From positions 3,658,001 through 3,722,000 of the forward strand of contig NC_089422.1 in assembly GCF_013426205.1 (NCBI RefSeq): a stretch of DNA of 64,000 nucleotides, given 5' to 3'. The stretch is from Metarhizium brunneum. Taxonomy: Eukaryota > Ascomycota > Sordariomycetes > Hypocreales > Clavicipitaceae. A program made the position numbers and the translations under genes. Positions 45,596 through 59,430 of the stretch are shown here, piece after piece. Numbering within the stretch: the stretch's first letter is position 1; each line of letters starts with the position of its first letter. The notes beneath the pieces were generated by a model, which saw only the letters and a list, made by a program, of their open reading frames with translations, ran no database searches and had not been told where the DNA came from.

Positions 45596-48500
45596 AGCGC
45601 GCGTGGCAACGGACCAAGGAGGATCTCGAAAGATTTATGGCCGTAGACACATCGGACTGCAGCCAAGGATAATGCACTTGTCTCGACGTCGGGTAAAATG
45701 GACAAGAGCAAGAGCGGGATAGGGACGTCGGTGACCGGCGGGGAGAACAGCGGCCAAATCCAGAATCGTCGCAGAGGTTATCCTGCTTCGGAGGGTGGGA
45801 GGGGATGAGGCTGCTCAAATAATGAGGGTAGGAGGAGGCAGACGGATAAGAGGAAGAAGAAAAGGGAATAATAGCAATAGAACAATAAAAAGTACCGATA
45901 GTACCAGCAAGCCACCCAAGGCCCGGGTTAGACTGGGGCAAGGTTGAAGGAGATCTGACGCGATGGGCACTACCTCGTGGTGGCGCTGGCCAGGATGGCA
46001 CTGGGGCAGACAGGGTCGACCCAGCCAGCCAAACTCAGCAGCAAGCCCTCACTCAGCTTGATCCAGAGCCCAGAGACTTCATACTGCGTCCACACGTACA
46101 ATCTAAGTACATACATACAGACAATATTACATAGGGGAGAGGTCCACGTCCACAGAGCCAGGGAGCCAAAGAGTCATTGAGCAACAAACTGCCAGCCGAC
46201 AAGGGTCTGGCCAAGACGCAACGCCGGTAGGGTAGGGTGGGCTTGGGCTTTTGGCTGGGTCCTAGTCGAATAACGAGATGGGCCGAGTGGAGTCCTCAGA
46301 TGAGAGAGATCCGCGGCACTGGATTGTGCTTGTCTCTGCGCTTTGGGGGGCGCTGCTAGCGAGTTTGGCCTGGTAGCCGGGGCCGCGATACAACGTGGGA
46401 GGGCGATGGTGGAGGTGCGCCAGAGTCATCACTAGCCCGGGCTGGGAGGGCGTGCGGCCACCAGCAGGGCCCCGGAGATGGCGTGCGTGTAGGAATCAAT
46501 CGATCCGTTGACGACATGGGGGTCAAAATATGGAGTCGGGGAACCACCCAGCGCCAGGAGTCCAAGAGTCGCAACGATCACGATGGCCGTTCGAGAGGCG
46601 TGCAGGATCGATGAGCCGCCCTTCTGGCTCTCTTCAAACGCACGCCAGCCTACAAAATCGAGCCAGCCCTCGTTGGACCGCTGGTGGCCCGGTGGCACGC
46701 CCAAGGCCAGCTTCGCACCCCGCGGCCCATTGACTCTAAATCACCATCGGGGAACTGGAATGCCGGCATGGGACGCCTGAGCTTTGAGCGTCGCGTGTAA
46801 GGATCAGCGGCCGCGCTAACTAAGAATGCTGTTTATTCCTGCCGTGACAATGACGGCAGACTCGGTCAACTAACTGGTGGCTCGCTCGGTGGGCAAGGGA
46901 TAAGCCGACGGTTAAAGATTCGTGCTTCTAGAGGGCTTCTGATGGCGGTCCAAGTGGGACGAGAGTTGATGCTGTGGGTGCGGCAAATGGATCATCCATC
47001 CAGATTGCCAGTTTGCGAGATTGTCGAGCCTAAAAGTGGGTGGCGGATGGCTGAGAAATAAGACGACACAGGGTGCTTGGCTCACCAAAAAGTCAAGGCC
47101 CCCCGAGCTGTCTTCGACTCTAAACACAGACAGGTGAAATGGTTGGTTGTGTTTGCTTCATTGGATGGCTGCATGGTTAATTGATTTGGCTGGCTGCCTC
47201 CCACACAACCACCATAGCGTGCACTCGTGGGGTCCGTTGAAAAGCCAGATCGTGGTCCATTGGTGGGAGGCAGATTGCTGTCCAAATTGCGTGGGTGTGA
47301 CGAGGTTCTGTCTACCATGGATTGGGCACATGAGCATGAGCATCAGGTGTGCCAACCCCGGACTGGATGTCGAGTGACGAGAAATCTGGGATTGTATCGA
47401 ATCTAACGCAAGGCGTGAAGCCCCATAACCCAGAAACCGATGCGTGTGTGTAAGATTTCCGTGCAGGTCCGCGTGTCGGGGGAGTGCATGTGCACAATGG
47501 GTGTGCTGGTGTGTTGGTGTGCTAAACATTGAAATCGCCGAGTACAGGCGTTCGAGCGTGTGGGAGATCGAGGGCATCTCAGGGATCAAATCGGCAGTGC
47601 GGAGATTCGTGCATGCAATACCGACGTATTCTTGTGTTTTGCATCTTGTATCTCGCCGCGGTTATTGATGACGGGATGCTGGGGAGTACGGGCATGTTCT
47701 CAGACGCAGGTGCTCAGGGCTCAAATTGCACGCCCGTTCTGCCGTGACCTAAACCATGATGCGATGCATTTGTCTTTGGCCTTGTCGCCTTTTTCTTTGG
47801 CCTTGCTAGCTGGAGAGCTGCTGCTGCTGCGCTCGAGCTCGAGCTCCTTCCCGCTCGCCTTGCAGAGTGGCTTCAGAAAAGGAGATTACCTCGGGAAATA
47901 TTGGCTACGCAAAGGCAGGTGCCACCCACTGCCACCGTCCAGACATCTGGGCATCTAGATCGTTCAGTTCAGTCCTGCGTCTACAACCTTTGGTCAAGCG
48001 GATGGGCATATGCAGTCTCCCAGCGCGGCCTGCAATTTCAGCATCTGCCGTGATGATACATCGTCCACCGTTGAACCGATGTAAACCCGTTTGAAACATG
48101 TTTGTCATGGCTCGATCTGAACTACGGAGCGGCGTCAGCATCGGCTGTTATTAGCTATAGTTGCAAGGTACGTGCAACCAGACAATCTCTTGCCTGAGCT
48201 AATGGCACATCCTAGGTGCCTCCTGGTACGAGAAGTCTTGGCTTGGCTGCCTTAACAGCATCTCAATCCGCGAGAGGGGCGTGACCGGGGTACACCAGAC
48301 GGACCAGTTGTGGCGGTCAACATGAGTTGCAGCCGCACAAATGGGAGTCCCCGAATTGATTCAACACACCCTGGTCACAATAGATGCGGAAACTTCGGAA
48401 CCAAGATGAACTGAGCTGAATCTTCTCAATTCCGTGAAGAAGCTTCACGCCAAACATATCTGGGCCTCCTTCCTCCAGGGCATTGACATGTTTGGTTTCA

Positions 48501-50730
48501 TCAAGTCGTCTGCTTCGGATGTCTATACTCTGATTATACGTTAACTAACTACATTCTTATTAGCAAATATATATTATGCCGCCAGACGCCCGACATGTAA
48601 TAGTTCAGATTGACCAGGCTTCTCATCGTCGGAGGTCTCTTCCAGCACATGTGGTGCTGTCTGTGGGCTTAATGCTCGTGGTACTGCCAAGTAAACTCTA
48701 CTGCTTTTTTGCACAGAGCAACTGTGGGCGGAATGTCTCGACCTGCACGGTTGCAATATGGATCTAGTTCAGTTCACCTCGCACGTAACCACACGACATT
48801 AGCAGCTATGGCCTTCATGAAAATAGTATTGGCCTTGTGATGCTAGAAGCAACAAAACAGTCAAAAAGCACAATCGCTTCCGAGAACATCGACCCTAGTT
48901 GGTTGTTGTCACTGAAGGAAGACGAGCGCGATGGACCCAAAGAAGCAGCCGATCTTAGCCCACTAATCTGTAGATATAGCCGATTTGGGGGTGGATCTTA
49001 GCGTTCCCGGTAATCAAACTGACTGGCATTTAGTTGACGCTCTCCTAGTGCCAAGGATGATGGGCTCTTGACGACTTTACTTCTGCTTCTGCTCTTAGTG
49101 ATAGCAAACCCTCATTTCTCTACAGGCCGAGCTATAAATCATCATTTGGTGTGCTGAAAATTTCCCCTCTGTCTAAGTATTTGCTGTGTCGAGTCACTGG
49201 TACGCCTGTTGACCAAATTCCTAGATCTGGTGGAGTAGTCAAATCCAGCCACCGGGAAGCCTTGCTTCTTCTGCAGCGAGTCATGGCACACGGTATTTTA
49301 CCCAAGTTTAATACAACAAGGCTTTAGTACAGTTACTGCAGGGCCAGGGCACCACTGTGTACCCTCTCCTAGCCACCTCAGGTACATTGCTAATGCCGCG
49401 ACTACCGATCGCCGTTACGTTTGTATCGAGTCAGACACAAGACAGCACTTGAGAATTCTATCCCACATAACACCGACACAGCATCCTCAACATCAATGGC
49501 GTCTTGTTCAAGGCCGGCCTCAATCATGTTTAGGAAACCTAGTGTTAGTGTTAGTGCCTTCATAGGCTACCTACCTCTCATGTTCTTACATCTTCACTAA
49601 ACCAGAGTTCTTTCACAGGGCAAAACTTGAAAGAGAGAGTGTGTGCCGGCGGCAGGAGGGAATCAGACCAGTCCTATGACCAGAGTCCAACAGTCATCTT
49701 CTAGGTTTGACATAGCTTCACGATCTGCAACAACCAGGGAAGAATAATGCTGGGGCATGAAACATACAAATTAGCATTGTCTTGGCTGGTGAATCATGTG
49801 CCCTTGGTAGGATTCGTGGGGTCTGACATCATGGGGAGTCCTGAGCAGCTCTTGCGATCTGCCAGGAACACCCCTCGGAACTTGATCGGGCTGCTGCGAC
49901 GACTCTGCAACCGAAAAGCTTAGTACCTCCGATACCCAGTAGAGTGGTTCCTCTCTACGGAGTACCAACCCAACAAAGCCCCACCCAAGTTTTCTTTATT
50001 GCAGATCCCTGTAAGGAGTCTGGTTGAGATGAACACGTCCGGAATGCTTTGAATCAAGGAGCAGGCTACTTACTCGCAACGGACAGGTATCAGTTACCCT
50101 TCAGCGACACCTCTGTAGTTGGAAATAGGAGGGGCTTGGTCGCTGGGAGAGGGAATATTCATAATTCTGGCCCAAGGGCCACCCAAAGTGACCGGAGCAG
50201 GCTGATATTCTTTCAGCCTTTTCCATTCAGTCGTTTCGATTGTGTGGTCTCGAGTGTGATAGCACAGCGAAGAGCGACCTGAGAAACTTCACTCCGGTAA
50301 CGCGCGGTCTCCTGCTTGAGGCTCATTAAGCTCTCAGGGTTGCCACGGAACATAAAGCCGCTGCCGGGTTTCGGGGAACACTACTTCATTTTGAGCCTGA
50401 CAGTCTCGAGCTTACTGGGCACAGAGGTAATACAACGTACACCGCACGCTGCATTGCTGTCTGTGATGAGCTCTGGCCAACGCCTTCGCGCCCCACATTA
50501 CACGACGGTTCTACGTGCTCAAAGCATCTAAGTACATAATACTATGTACAAGACAACTGGCGTCGCGGCCCGTTCGGCACACAAGAGGCTACAGGACAGT
50601 ATTGAAGAATTTCGAGACCAAAAAGAACAAGGTCGTCAATCCAGGACACACTTGGCCAGTAATGCGAGTTTGTCAATCATGAAAAACTTGCCGAAATTGA
50701 ATGCTATGTCAGTATCACCCTCAACATTAG

Positions 50731-50756
50731 CCTACCTACCTGCCTAGGTAGGTAGG
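50731..50756. repeat. Inverted repeat of CTAC/GTAG units
   Basis: CCTACCTACC (50731-50740) and GGTAGGTAGG (50747-50756) are exact reverse complements separated by six bases, able to form a 10-bp stem. The unit is shared with the palindrome at 39999-40014. Confidence 0.8.
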
Positions 50757-53386
50757 TAGTCACTGTGCTTCGGCGATGCCGACTCAGCAACTATGTACAT
50801 ACAGTCGGTGAAGGCCACGCATAACCATGCCCCTGAGAGCTTTTGGCGCTAACAAGAGCAGTAGGCAGAGTCAAACCTCCTTGGAGTGGAATGGGACAAG
50901 GCTTGAGGCATATGTACATATACCATTAGCCTTGCTGGCCTTCGAATATGTCAGATTTCGCAACCCTTGGTTCGATTATGCTGTACAGAGTATCAACCGC
51001 AGCTTGGGCTTCAAAGATCCCTGCCACTACAAGTCCTGAAAACTACAAGTCCCAAGACCACCAACACATCGATCAACAGGTATGCAGACTGGTGGAGAAA
51101 CGCGACAGATGAATCTGTTGCCAGCGTTCTTATCCATCAGAATTCAATCCTGCTTTCCAAGGGATTGATTCTAGGATTTGCATTGTGTCTTTGATATCTA
51201 GACCAAGCTCTTGAAGCAGCGAGCCAGATTTCCAGGTCCCTGGATTGTAAATGATATGGAGCTAGGGATGTTGGTCCACCAACTGAAGCAGCTTTTCAAA
51301 AAGTCCAGCAAAATGAGTCGCCGAACCATCAACAAGCACTCAATACCCCTCACCCTGTCACATCGTCCTATTATTAAAGCATCATATTGGTGTCCTTTAT
51401 ACACAGAGTTTCTAGGCTCGGAGAAACCCCACATGTGGGCCGCATGTGACGAACAGGGAACAGCTAACATGGTATTCAACAAGTATCTCCGTACAGAGGC
51501 AGTGACGATAAAGCTCATTCATGTTCATGTGGACTGTTGCCGGTAAATTGGCCCAGAGCACACGATATTCTGCTATATATACGTACACCCATATGTATAG
51601 CTGACAGCGATCAGTACGTTGGTTTTCTTTCAATCCGCCCCGGCTTGGCGCAGCATGATCACGCAGCTCACAAAACGATTAACGCGTCGAACCAGAGAAT
51701 GAGCAGTACTAGTACTCCGTACTCCGCACAAGAGGACAGAAAGTAATTTAGGTTCACAGAGACTGCACCACACGTGGCCATTGCGCCTCCGTGCCCATCT
51801 ACCACTAGTAGGTAGGGTTGGAAGGACAGGTCCGATTTGCGTCACATTCTGTTGGGTGTGTGTAAATGAGACCCGCCAGCCCGCGCCCGTCCCCAGGTAC
51901 TGGGCAACCAGGCCAATCGATGCGCCAACTGCACAAGGTACAGATTTGTTCACATCGAGAAGCTCGCCATCGTTTCCGATCCGCTCTTTGGCGGCCGCAA
52001 CCTGCAGCCGATCGAACCCTACATGTACCTCTGTTGGCGGGAGCGATACCTCACAACTCGATCCAGAGTTTATGCTATAGCCCTACTATTGCTACAATCG
52101 CTCCACGGCGAGCAGCCCGTTGGACTGAGGACCGGAAATGGCTTGAGCAAAATGGGGAGAAGAGAGTCATGCAATTGCGGAATACATATGCTAGTACGGA
52201 GTCCAGCCCATGGGTGTCAGCTCATCGAACGACATCGCATTGAGCCTCGACAACTATCGTCTTCAATGCATCATGCATACGGAGCACTCCGTGCCCCTTC
52301 AACTAATTTACACCGCCTCGGGGGCAGTGAAGGATGTTGATAATAGTATGCAACAACCAAGGCCTGCCACGCAACAAGTGAGGAATATCCTCCAGGAGGC
52401 TCAGGGCGATTTCGCTTTCCACGTATCTTACCCAGAGCGGTTTCCGATACATGAGGGACAATGTGTCGTGAGCCGTGTATCAAATCAAGCACTGGGTCCC
52501 TTCCCACCGCCTCCTCCCAGAGGGAGAACAAAATCAGTTGATGTTGGGTCTGCCCCATCATCATCCTTCAAATTGAGGACGGCTTCCCATGCAAGGACTC
52601 TCCACTCGTCAGCCACGCCCTGCGCTCGGGTGCTAACAAAAGATGGCACAAAATCATTCAGTCCATTACCCGAACGAAGCGTCGGCAAGTGGGGCTGGCG
52701 AGGGAGATTTTCTAGTCCCACAATAGAGCACGAGGACCGTTGAAGTTTTTTCCACGGCGTTTGCGGCACGTCAAATGAGAGCTTGGTTTGCTGAGGGTGC
52801 GAGCCTGGGGCTCCGGCTTAATTTCCTCGCAGAGAACACAGTGCAACGATGAGCTCGATTATCAACTACGCCGGCAGGCAATACAGATGCCTCAAATTCC
52901 ACTTTATCCAGGTAAATAATTCCTGTTATAGAGGTCATACAGTCAAGATTGTGTCCTCTTCAACATGAATCTTCAATCGAGCGCTGCTCTGTGTGCTCCT
53001 TGGCGAGGAGAAGATAGTACTAGTAGTACTCCATATGGATGGAAACTTGCTATGCATTTTCCAACATTCACTGTGGCTTTGGCCATGTGAAACATTCGAG
53101 AAGAGCCGGGGTATGGCCCCAATACGACTAGAAGCAGACACCGAAATGGAGCGCGGGTGATTACACCTATCCCAGACGCCAAGGTTCGATGGAGACCCCC
53201 GAGTCGAGATACAAAGCTGCACGATTTGGCAACTCTCTTCCTGGATTGGCAGCCATGTCCGCTAGTTGTAGGCAAACACGGTCCGTATTTTGGGGGGCGT
53301 GAAGCAATACGGAGCACCAGTTCTCGGAGTCTTGCGGTACAAAGTAAGCTTCTGGAACCAAGCTGGTGTGCGCCCCGTACGTACGT

Positions 53387-53410
53387 ACATACATACATAC
53401 ATACATACAT
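53387..53410. repeat. (CATA)n microsatellite
   Basis: A run of about six CATA units follows a CGTACGTACGTA stretch. It is simple-sequence DNA inside the gene-poor region and has no coding role. Confidence 0.85.
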
Positions 53411-56400
53411 GGGGTTGCATTTGGGAGTGTACCAGATTGATGTCACGCTGGCGACGTGATACAAATTTTGAAACCGTCGAGGTGAGCGGCGCCGTTGGGC
53501 AAGAGACGTCACTCCAGACAACACGCCGCCATGCGAGCGCATGATAGCTGTGGTCGATCGATACAGGCGTATTCCATCAATATCCAACCTACGCAGCAGC
53601 CGCATGCTCGCATCTTGTTCTCAACTAGTTCCGGACTTCAACCACATGGTCGAGGATGAAACATTCGAGCCTCCCACTCACTCGGACAGATCATGAAGCT
53701 GTGTGCCTAGTCATATGTACATACGGCCTCAGTGGAGTAGAGCCCCCACCATTAATCCCCGCAAAAGAAAATTCGTCTGTTCTTGCTCAAAGCATTTAAG
53801 AAGTGTCAAGCCAAGCAATCTACACGGCCTGAAGTAGTACCATGGAGAGGAATTTTTCCGTCAGGGAGTACGAAACGTACATAAGTACTACCATCATTCC
53901 GCCCTCCCCAAATAATAGGCTCAACCCATTCCTCTTATCACTGTGGGTTCAATATTAGTGCGGTATTAATATGGTTATAGCTGAACATTCAGACATGATC
54001 TTGCGTGGTTTGGTGGCCCCAGGGAACCAGGGTACGTAGTTCTTTAGTACTTCAGACTACGGTGGAGACCCCAGATCGTGGCATCTCATAAAGATCGGGC
54101 GGTATCCAATGTGATGGGACCACGTCAAATACTATCTATCCACGCTGTGATGTCAACATCGACAACAAAGTGTGAGTCCCCAAACCCTCGGTTGTCGCAC
54201 GTTACTCCTTGTCCTCGCCCAATATCCTGGACAGGGCTTAACCAGTTGAGGAAAGGTTTCACCGCATGGCAGCCGAAATGCGAGCCTTGGCTGGCGCGTG
54301 GCTTTTGTCGAAACTGCTTGGGGGCTGGCAGTCTGGCTTTCAATAGACAATGCGCCATGTCAGCCAAGTGCGCAGCCCAGCTGGAACAAAGAAGTAGTGA
54401 TTGGAGCTTGTGTGGTCCATTTATGGTGCGCCATGACAATCAGTTTGGGGATACGTATGCACAACATATGAATTCCAAAGCTTGGAGGCCGGTTAACTAA
54501 GTTGAAGGCCCACATCCATCAGTCTCTTTGGAAATCCCACGATTCTCCGTTGACCAACTGCCAAATAAAATCTTGAGCAGAGTGCTCAGCATAACGGGGT
54601 CGTGTCTGGTGTCTCATACGGCACAAGGGGCCAAGGGGCCTAGACGAGCCGTGTTGCGTCCTGGGGCAGATTCAAACTCTCCAAGAAGCGGGCAGCAGAA
54701 TTCGTCATTTTGGATGGCTGGATCCAATATCAGATGCCTGACAGAAGGTGGGTACAGTTCATCTATCTGCAAGCCTTACAAAGAGCTGTGTCGGGAGTTT
54801 TGCCTAATAATGTCACTTTCTCGGCCTAGTGATCAGGGAGCAACGGGCCACTCGACAAATAGTACGCGTAGCTCGTGTGGTGGCTGATCTCTTTCCGCGG
54901 CGCGGCCAGTGCGTGAGACCAAGATCCTTGAAGATCAACAACGATTACTACCTATCAGAGCCGCCCGAGTTGAGATCCTTCCTGCTGGAAGCTTCCGGCC
55001 AACCCCACCGAACTCGATAAATGGCGCAGGAAACAGAATTGCAACCGAGCTTGCAGACCCCCATGCCGTCATCAGGCTTGTCTGGAGGAACCTACAACCA
55101 CTGCCGAACATCGGTCCAGGTCCTGTCTTGTTAGCAGTTTACCCCAGGAGAAATAAGTCTTTTTGCTAGGTAATGTGAGGCTCTTATACCTGAAACAGTC
55201 TTGTGTCAATGGTTTCAAAGATGCTTCCTGCGAAGCTGTGGACTCGCTATTGCATCGAGCACGCCCGCTCCGCTGACAGATCCTGGGTTGGGGATCGCCG
55301 GGTCCTGTGCAATTGCTCCGTTGGGAAAGACACCAAAAAGAAGAAGGAAAATCAGATTGTCGTGACCACCTCATTGCGTTTCGCCATCTCTTGGCATTGG
55401 CAGTGGCTTTGTCGCTGCACTCCAGACATTCTGTCTGCCCGACTGTTCTACTATTGACCAGATGAACTTGCTGTTCAACTTGCCGCTATTGCTGGCTAAA
55501 TTCCTCTGGCTCCCTTGACAATACTGTTGACGCATTCTATTGGAATTCTACAACTGTCATATTCGGATTCATTCCCTGCTGCATGATTCTTCGCGGCCGT
55601 TTTCCGAAACGATCCAATTTTCAGATGAAGCATCTGCTGGATACTGATCTGTTGCTCTCCGCCATACCCACACCAAAGACGTCAAAACCTGCAGACATGC
55701 GCCACTCACCCAAGAGGTGGTGGGAAGGACCCTGACTCGGTCCGTCGCTTATGTATGCTTGTTTAGGCTGGTGAACGGTGCTCTCGCCGCATGACCGGAC
55801 GGCATGGCAGCCAATCACTCCTGACGCAACTCACCAAGCAGCGAGCATTGTTTCCCCTACTGCTGTGATTGCTCATCAGGCACGAGCAATCGGTCCAAGA
55901 CAATGGCGCCGAAGAGAGCTGACACACATCATTCATCATATCGGCTCGTGCATGATATGCCCGGGTGCCGCGTTGCTATCCTGCACCACATTCGAAACGC
56001 CAAAGCAATCTGTCTTGCGGAGTATGCACTCTAGATTTCTAACCCACATCACCGTCATGGAGGGCGTAAGATTAGCGGGAAACAAGAGTCAGGTACGCCG
56101 ATACCGATGGGGCTGTAGGGTTGCTTCGAACGGACGTCGAGCAGGTGGGCGACTCCCGGGATGGTAAGAGTTACCAAAGATCGACCACGAGGGAAAGATC
56201 GCCTAGACCACGCTTAGCCTAGTCCCCTCGGCAGGGGTGTGCGGACAAACCTGGTCAATGGTCTTGCTGGCACTGCCACTTTAGGCCAGTCAGTATGGAG
56301 CACGGAGTATATTGCACAGGAAGATGCCACTTCACTTCTTTTTGTCAATCAAGGCCTTGTTTGGCTGCGGTGGTAACTAGATGGTTCGAGCACTACATCA

Positions 56401-59328
56401 AGGAGTCGGCGAGCAGCAAGTTGGCCGACAACCACCCAAGGTCAAGTGTTCGGCTGGCAGATTGGCGGCTACTGGAAACGCCCCTGGTTCATCCCCATGG
56501 TACGTTCTGTCAGGATGGAGTCTGGTACTCCTACTGCTGAGATCTCGAACACAAATCTCTACCGACCGCTCGATACGAATATAGGGGGCGGGGATTTATA
56601 ACAGCAATACTACTAGTGGTAGTACTCTCAGAATGCGCCACTCAAGCACCTCGGAGCCATAGCGTCCTGTCAAGGAGAGTTTAAGTCAGTGCGTCCAGAG
56701 CAGCGCACGCAGCACATATGTACAAACTTAAACGACACGAGATGCCGAATTTAGTACTCCGTATTGTCGGGTGGACATTAGTGATTTCCGAGTCCGCCGT
56801 TATTGGCCCAGTGTACTCTGGGCCTTTGATTCTGTCAAGCACACCCGGATTCTCTTGTCTCGTGGAGTTTAACTACAACTTGGGCTTGTCCGAAATCGCT
56901 GTCAATTCGGGTGGGCGGAGGCAGATGACAGGTATTCCGTCGACGAGACGAAGACGACAAGGCAGTAGTACTATTCCAAAAGACGGTTGGTTGGTGGGTT
57001 GATCACAATCCGCCGGGGAAGTGTTGGATAGCGCAACACGACCAGTCAACAGTTGTGCCTCTTGGGGGCCGAGGGTTCACCGTCTGTCTGTCGTATCCCT
57101 GAGGGCTTCCTCGATAAGCATGCAGCTGATCCAACCCAGGCAGAGCAGGCTGGAGCCTGCAGCGTATCGCGGCTAAAACCTGTCACTCCTCATGCTTGGT
57201 AAGTGGTTGCGGCGCGACTTGGCGGCCCGATCCACCCCGTATCAACTGCACGAACTCTTTTCAATGGCGGTGGCGCTAATAACACCTGGATACTCGTACT
57301 GACGTGTTAGCTGTACAATGGTTCTCTGCTGGGTCACGAGCAGACGGCGCCTACAATACACTGTCACCGTGCCCGTTCCCCCTGGAGAGGAGGCTCGAGG
57401 TTGCAAAGGAGATGTTTGAAGACACCAAAAGGGGCATGATGGGAGTCTTAAACGCCAAACGGCGATGGCGGTGCATTCAATAGTACCCCATGCGTGCGCA
57501 AACTGCTCGAGTTGCGAGAATTTGCAACACCACTCGGTGGCTCACCATTCCATCCTGGGGAGCGCTTCCGTGCCGATCAACACACCGATCGATGCGATGG
57601 TACGGGGCATTCGGTACTAGTACTACTACGCACTTTACCCAAATGCCGGACTTGTTGCCAAGTGCTCCGGAGACGTCGCTCAGATGGGTCACGCTCGGCA
57701 TTGTTCAAACCAACAGAACTAAGTCCTAGCCCGAACTCCGCAAATATGAGGTGTTTCAGACCGAGATGGAGGGGAAAGAGGTTGGTTGGCCTTTTGCAGA
57801 GAAGTTTCATGAACAGCAGACGATGCTTATTTAGGAGCAGGACTACGTACCTTGGAATCGACAGGCATCTCAACTTTCTTTGGTGGAGTGGATGATGCCC
57901 GAATGCTGGCCGAAGACACGTCGTTCCGGAGTACATGCGGCCACCATTTTGCCCTACCTAATGTTCCTTTTTTTGGGGGGCGGGGCGGGTTTTGGTAATG
58001 CTACTGGGCAAAAAGGGACATGGCCGAGATGGTAAGCACTGACCCCAAGCGTCTGGTAATAAATGGCAATGTACGGAGTACTAGCTGGCAACGGCTTATG
58101 TACGTACGTACCAAATTACTGGGGGTGGTGCCAGGTCAGTGCGAACATTGAAGTCAATTCTCAATAGACGCTGGAGAGGCGTCGTCGGTCGAGGGGAGTG
58201 GGCGGAAGGATGCTCTCAGAAGCCACGGCGGTCTCATGGACCAAAAACAGAGACAGAGTTCATGGGGCTGAAGGGACTTGGCCCCCCGTCCTCCCTCCCA
58301 TCAACGTTGTTGCGCCTCTTCTAAGCCCAGCCAGGGAATGAATGAGATGGCGGACGAGGCGGTCATGGCGCAGATGGCAGCTGCAATTGACAGACACCAA
58401 AGGCTTGTTCAGTGCTCAGATGCCGCGCTACGTACACTACAATACACTATACTACGGTACCGAGTACAAATCACAGGTATGTGTACTCGGTACTGTGTTT
58501 GAGTACCACTCCGCCGTTGCACACGAGAGGGGGGGGACCAAATCTGACAGCGCGGAGCTCGGGGATTGTCCGTGTGGAGGGGTGTGAGAGGGAGGGCGAC
58601 AGGGTACCCCGGGGCTTCAACAAGGCACTGTCTTCGACAAGGCGACGATTGGATTTTTACCATCTTTTACTCCGTACGGAGAGCCAGAAGCGAAGGGGAG
58701 AGAACTTGGCAAACTGGGGTTCCGACGATCCAGTGATAAACCAGTCGTTGGGCAACAGTGACGAGCAAGGTGGTTCCACGGAAGGCCATCCTCGTCCCCC
58801 GCAAGACAGAATGACAGATCCGTGGCGCGATACAAGACAAGCCAGGAAAGGACAAAAAATAAAAGGGTTTCAATCACGGAGTGCTACCACACTGCGGCGA
58901 TTCTTTTTACTTTATTTCGTCGCCGCACCCAAGTTATTATTGGCCATTGTTCCCAAAAGGCAACCATGTCTGGTCTGCCCGCTGGTCATCCGGGGGGTCA
59001 CTTCGTACATAGTACTTTACTTTGTCTCTGATACTATTCTCCATTCGCAGCAGCCGCCTTTTTGTCGGCATTTCTCTCGAGTTGCATTGCACCCACCGTC
59101 TCGATGGCGAAGACTTTGTAGATTGTGTAGCCTCGGCTATGCATGTATGTAGTGAGGTGCTCTGCAGCCCCTGAGTGTGATGACCATTTTTATCTGGGCG
59201 CGCGGCAGACATTATACGATACGGAGGAATGAGGACGGAATAGGAGTGATAAGTACTCCGTAGCGACTCCAAAGTGCTTGGATGGAGCAAGTGAAGAATG
59301 GCTGGCAGTTGAGTCGAGATGGGGCGAC

Positions 59329-59430
59329 TCTTTTTTTTTTCTTTTTTTTTTCTTCGTTTCTTCCCTTTTTTCCCCCTTTCCCTTTATTTTCATCGTTGTT
59401 GTTGTTGTTGCTACTATTGCTGTTGTTGCA
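59329..59430. repeat. Pyrimidine tract followed by (GTT)n
   Basis: Two runs of T separated by single C, then CTTC-rich sequence, pass into GTTGTTGTTGTTGTTG and further GTT/GCT triplets. Such tracts occur in promoters and leaders of strongly expressed fungal genes, yet no recognisable gene starts here on the plus strand. It could belong to a non-coding transcript or be a relic of a lost gene. Confidence 0.6.

Noticed and set aside
52210..52743. 177-codon open frame (+)
   Set aside because: No domain or conserved-looking block beyond low-complexity proline; not enough support for a gene.
52973..53605. 210-codon open frame (-)
   Set aside because: It runs through a CATA microsatellite (YVCMYVCTYV) and shows no protein-like conservation.
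54125..54439. 104-codon open frame (-)
   Set aside because: I looked for transposase or HET similarity and found none; left as non-coding.
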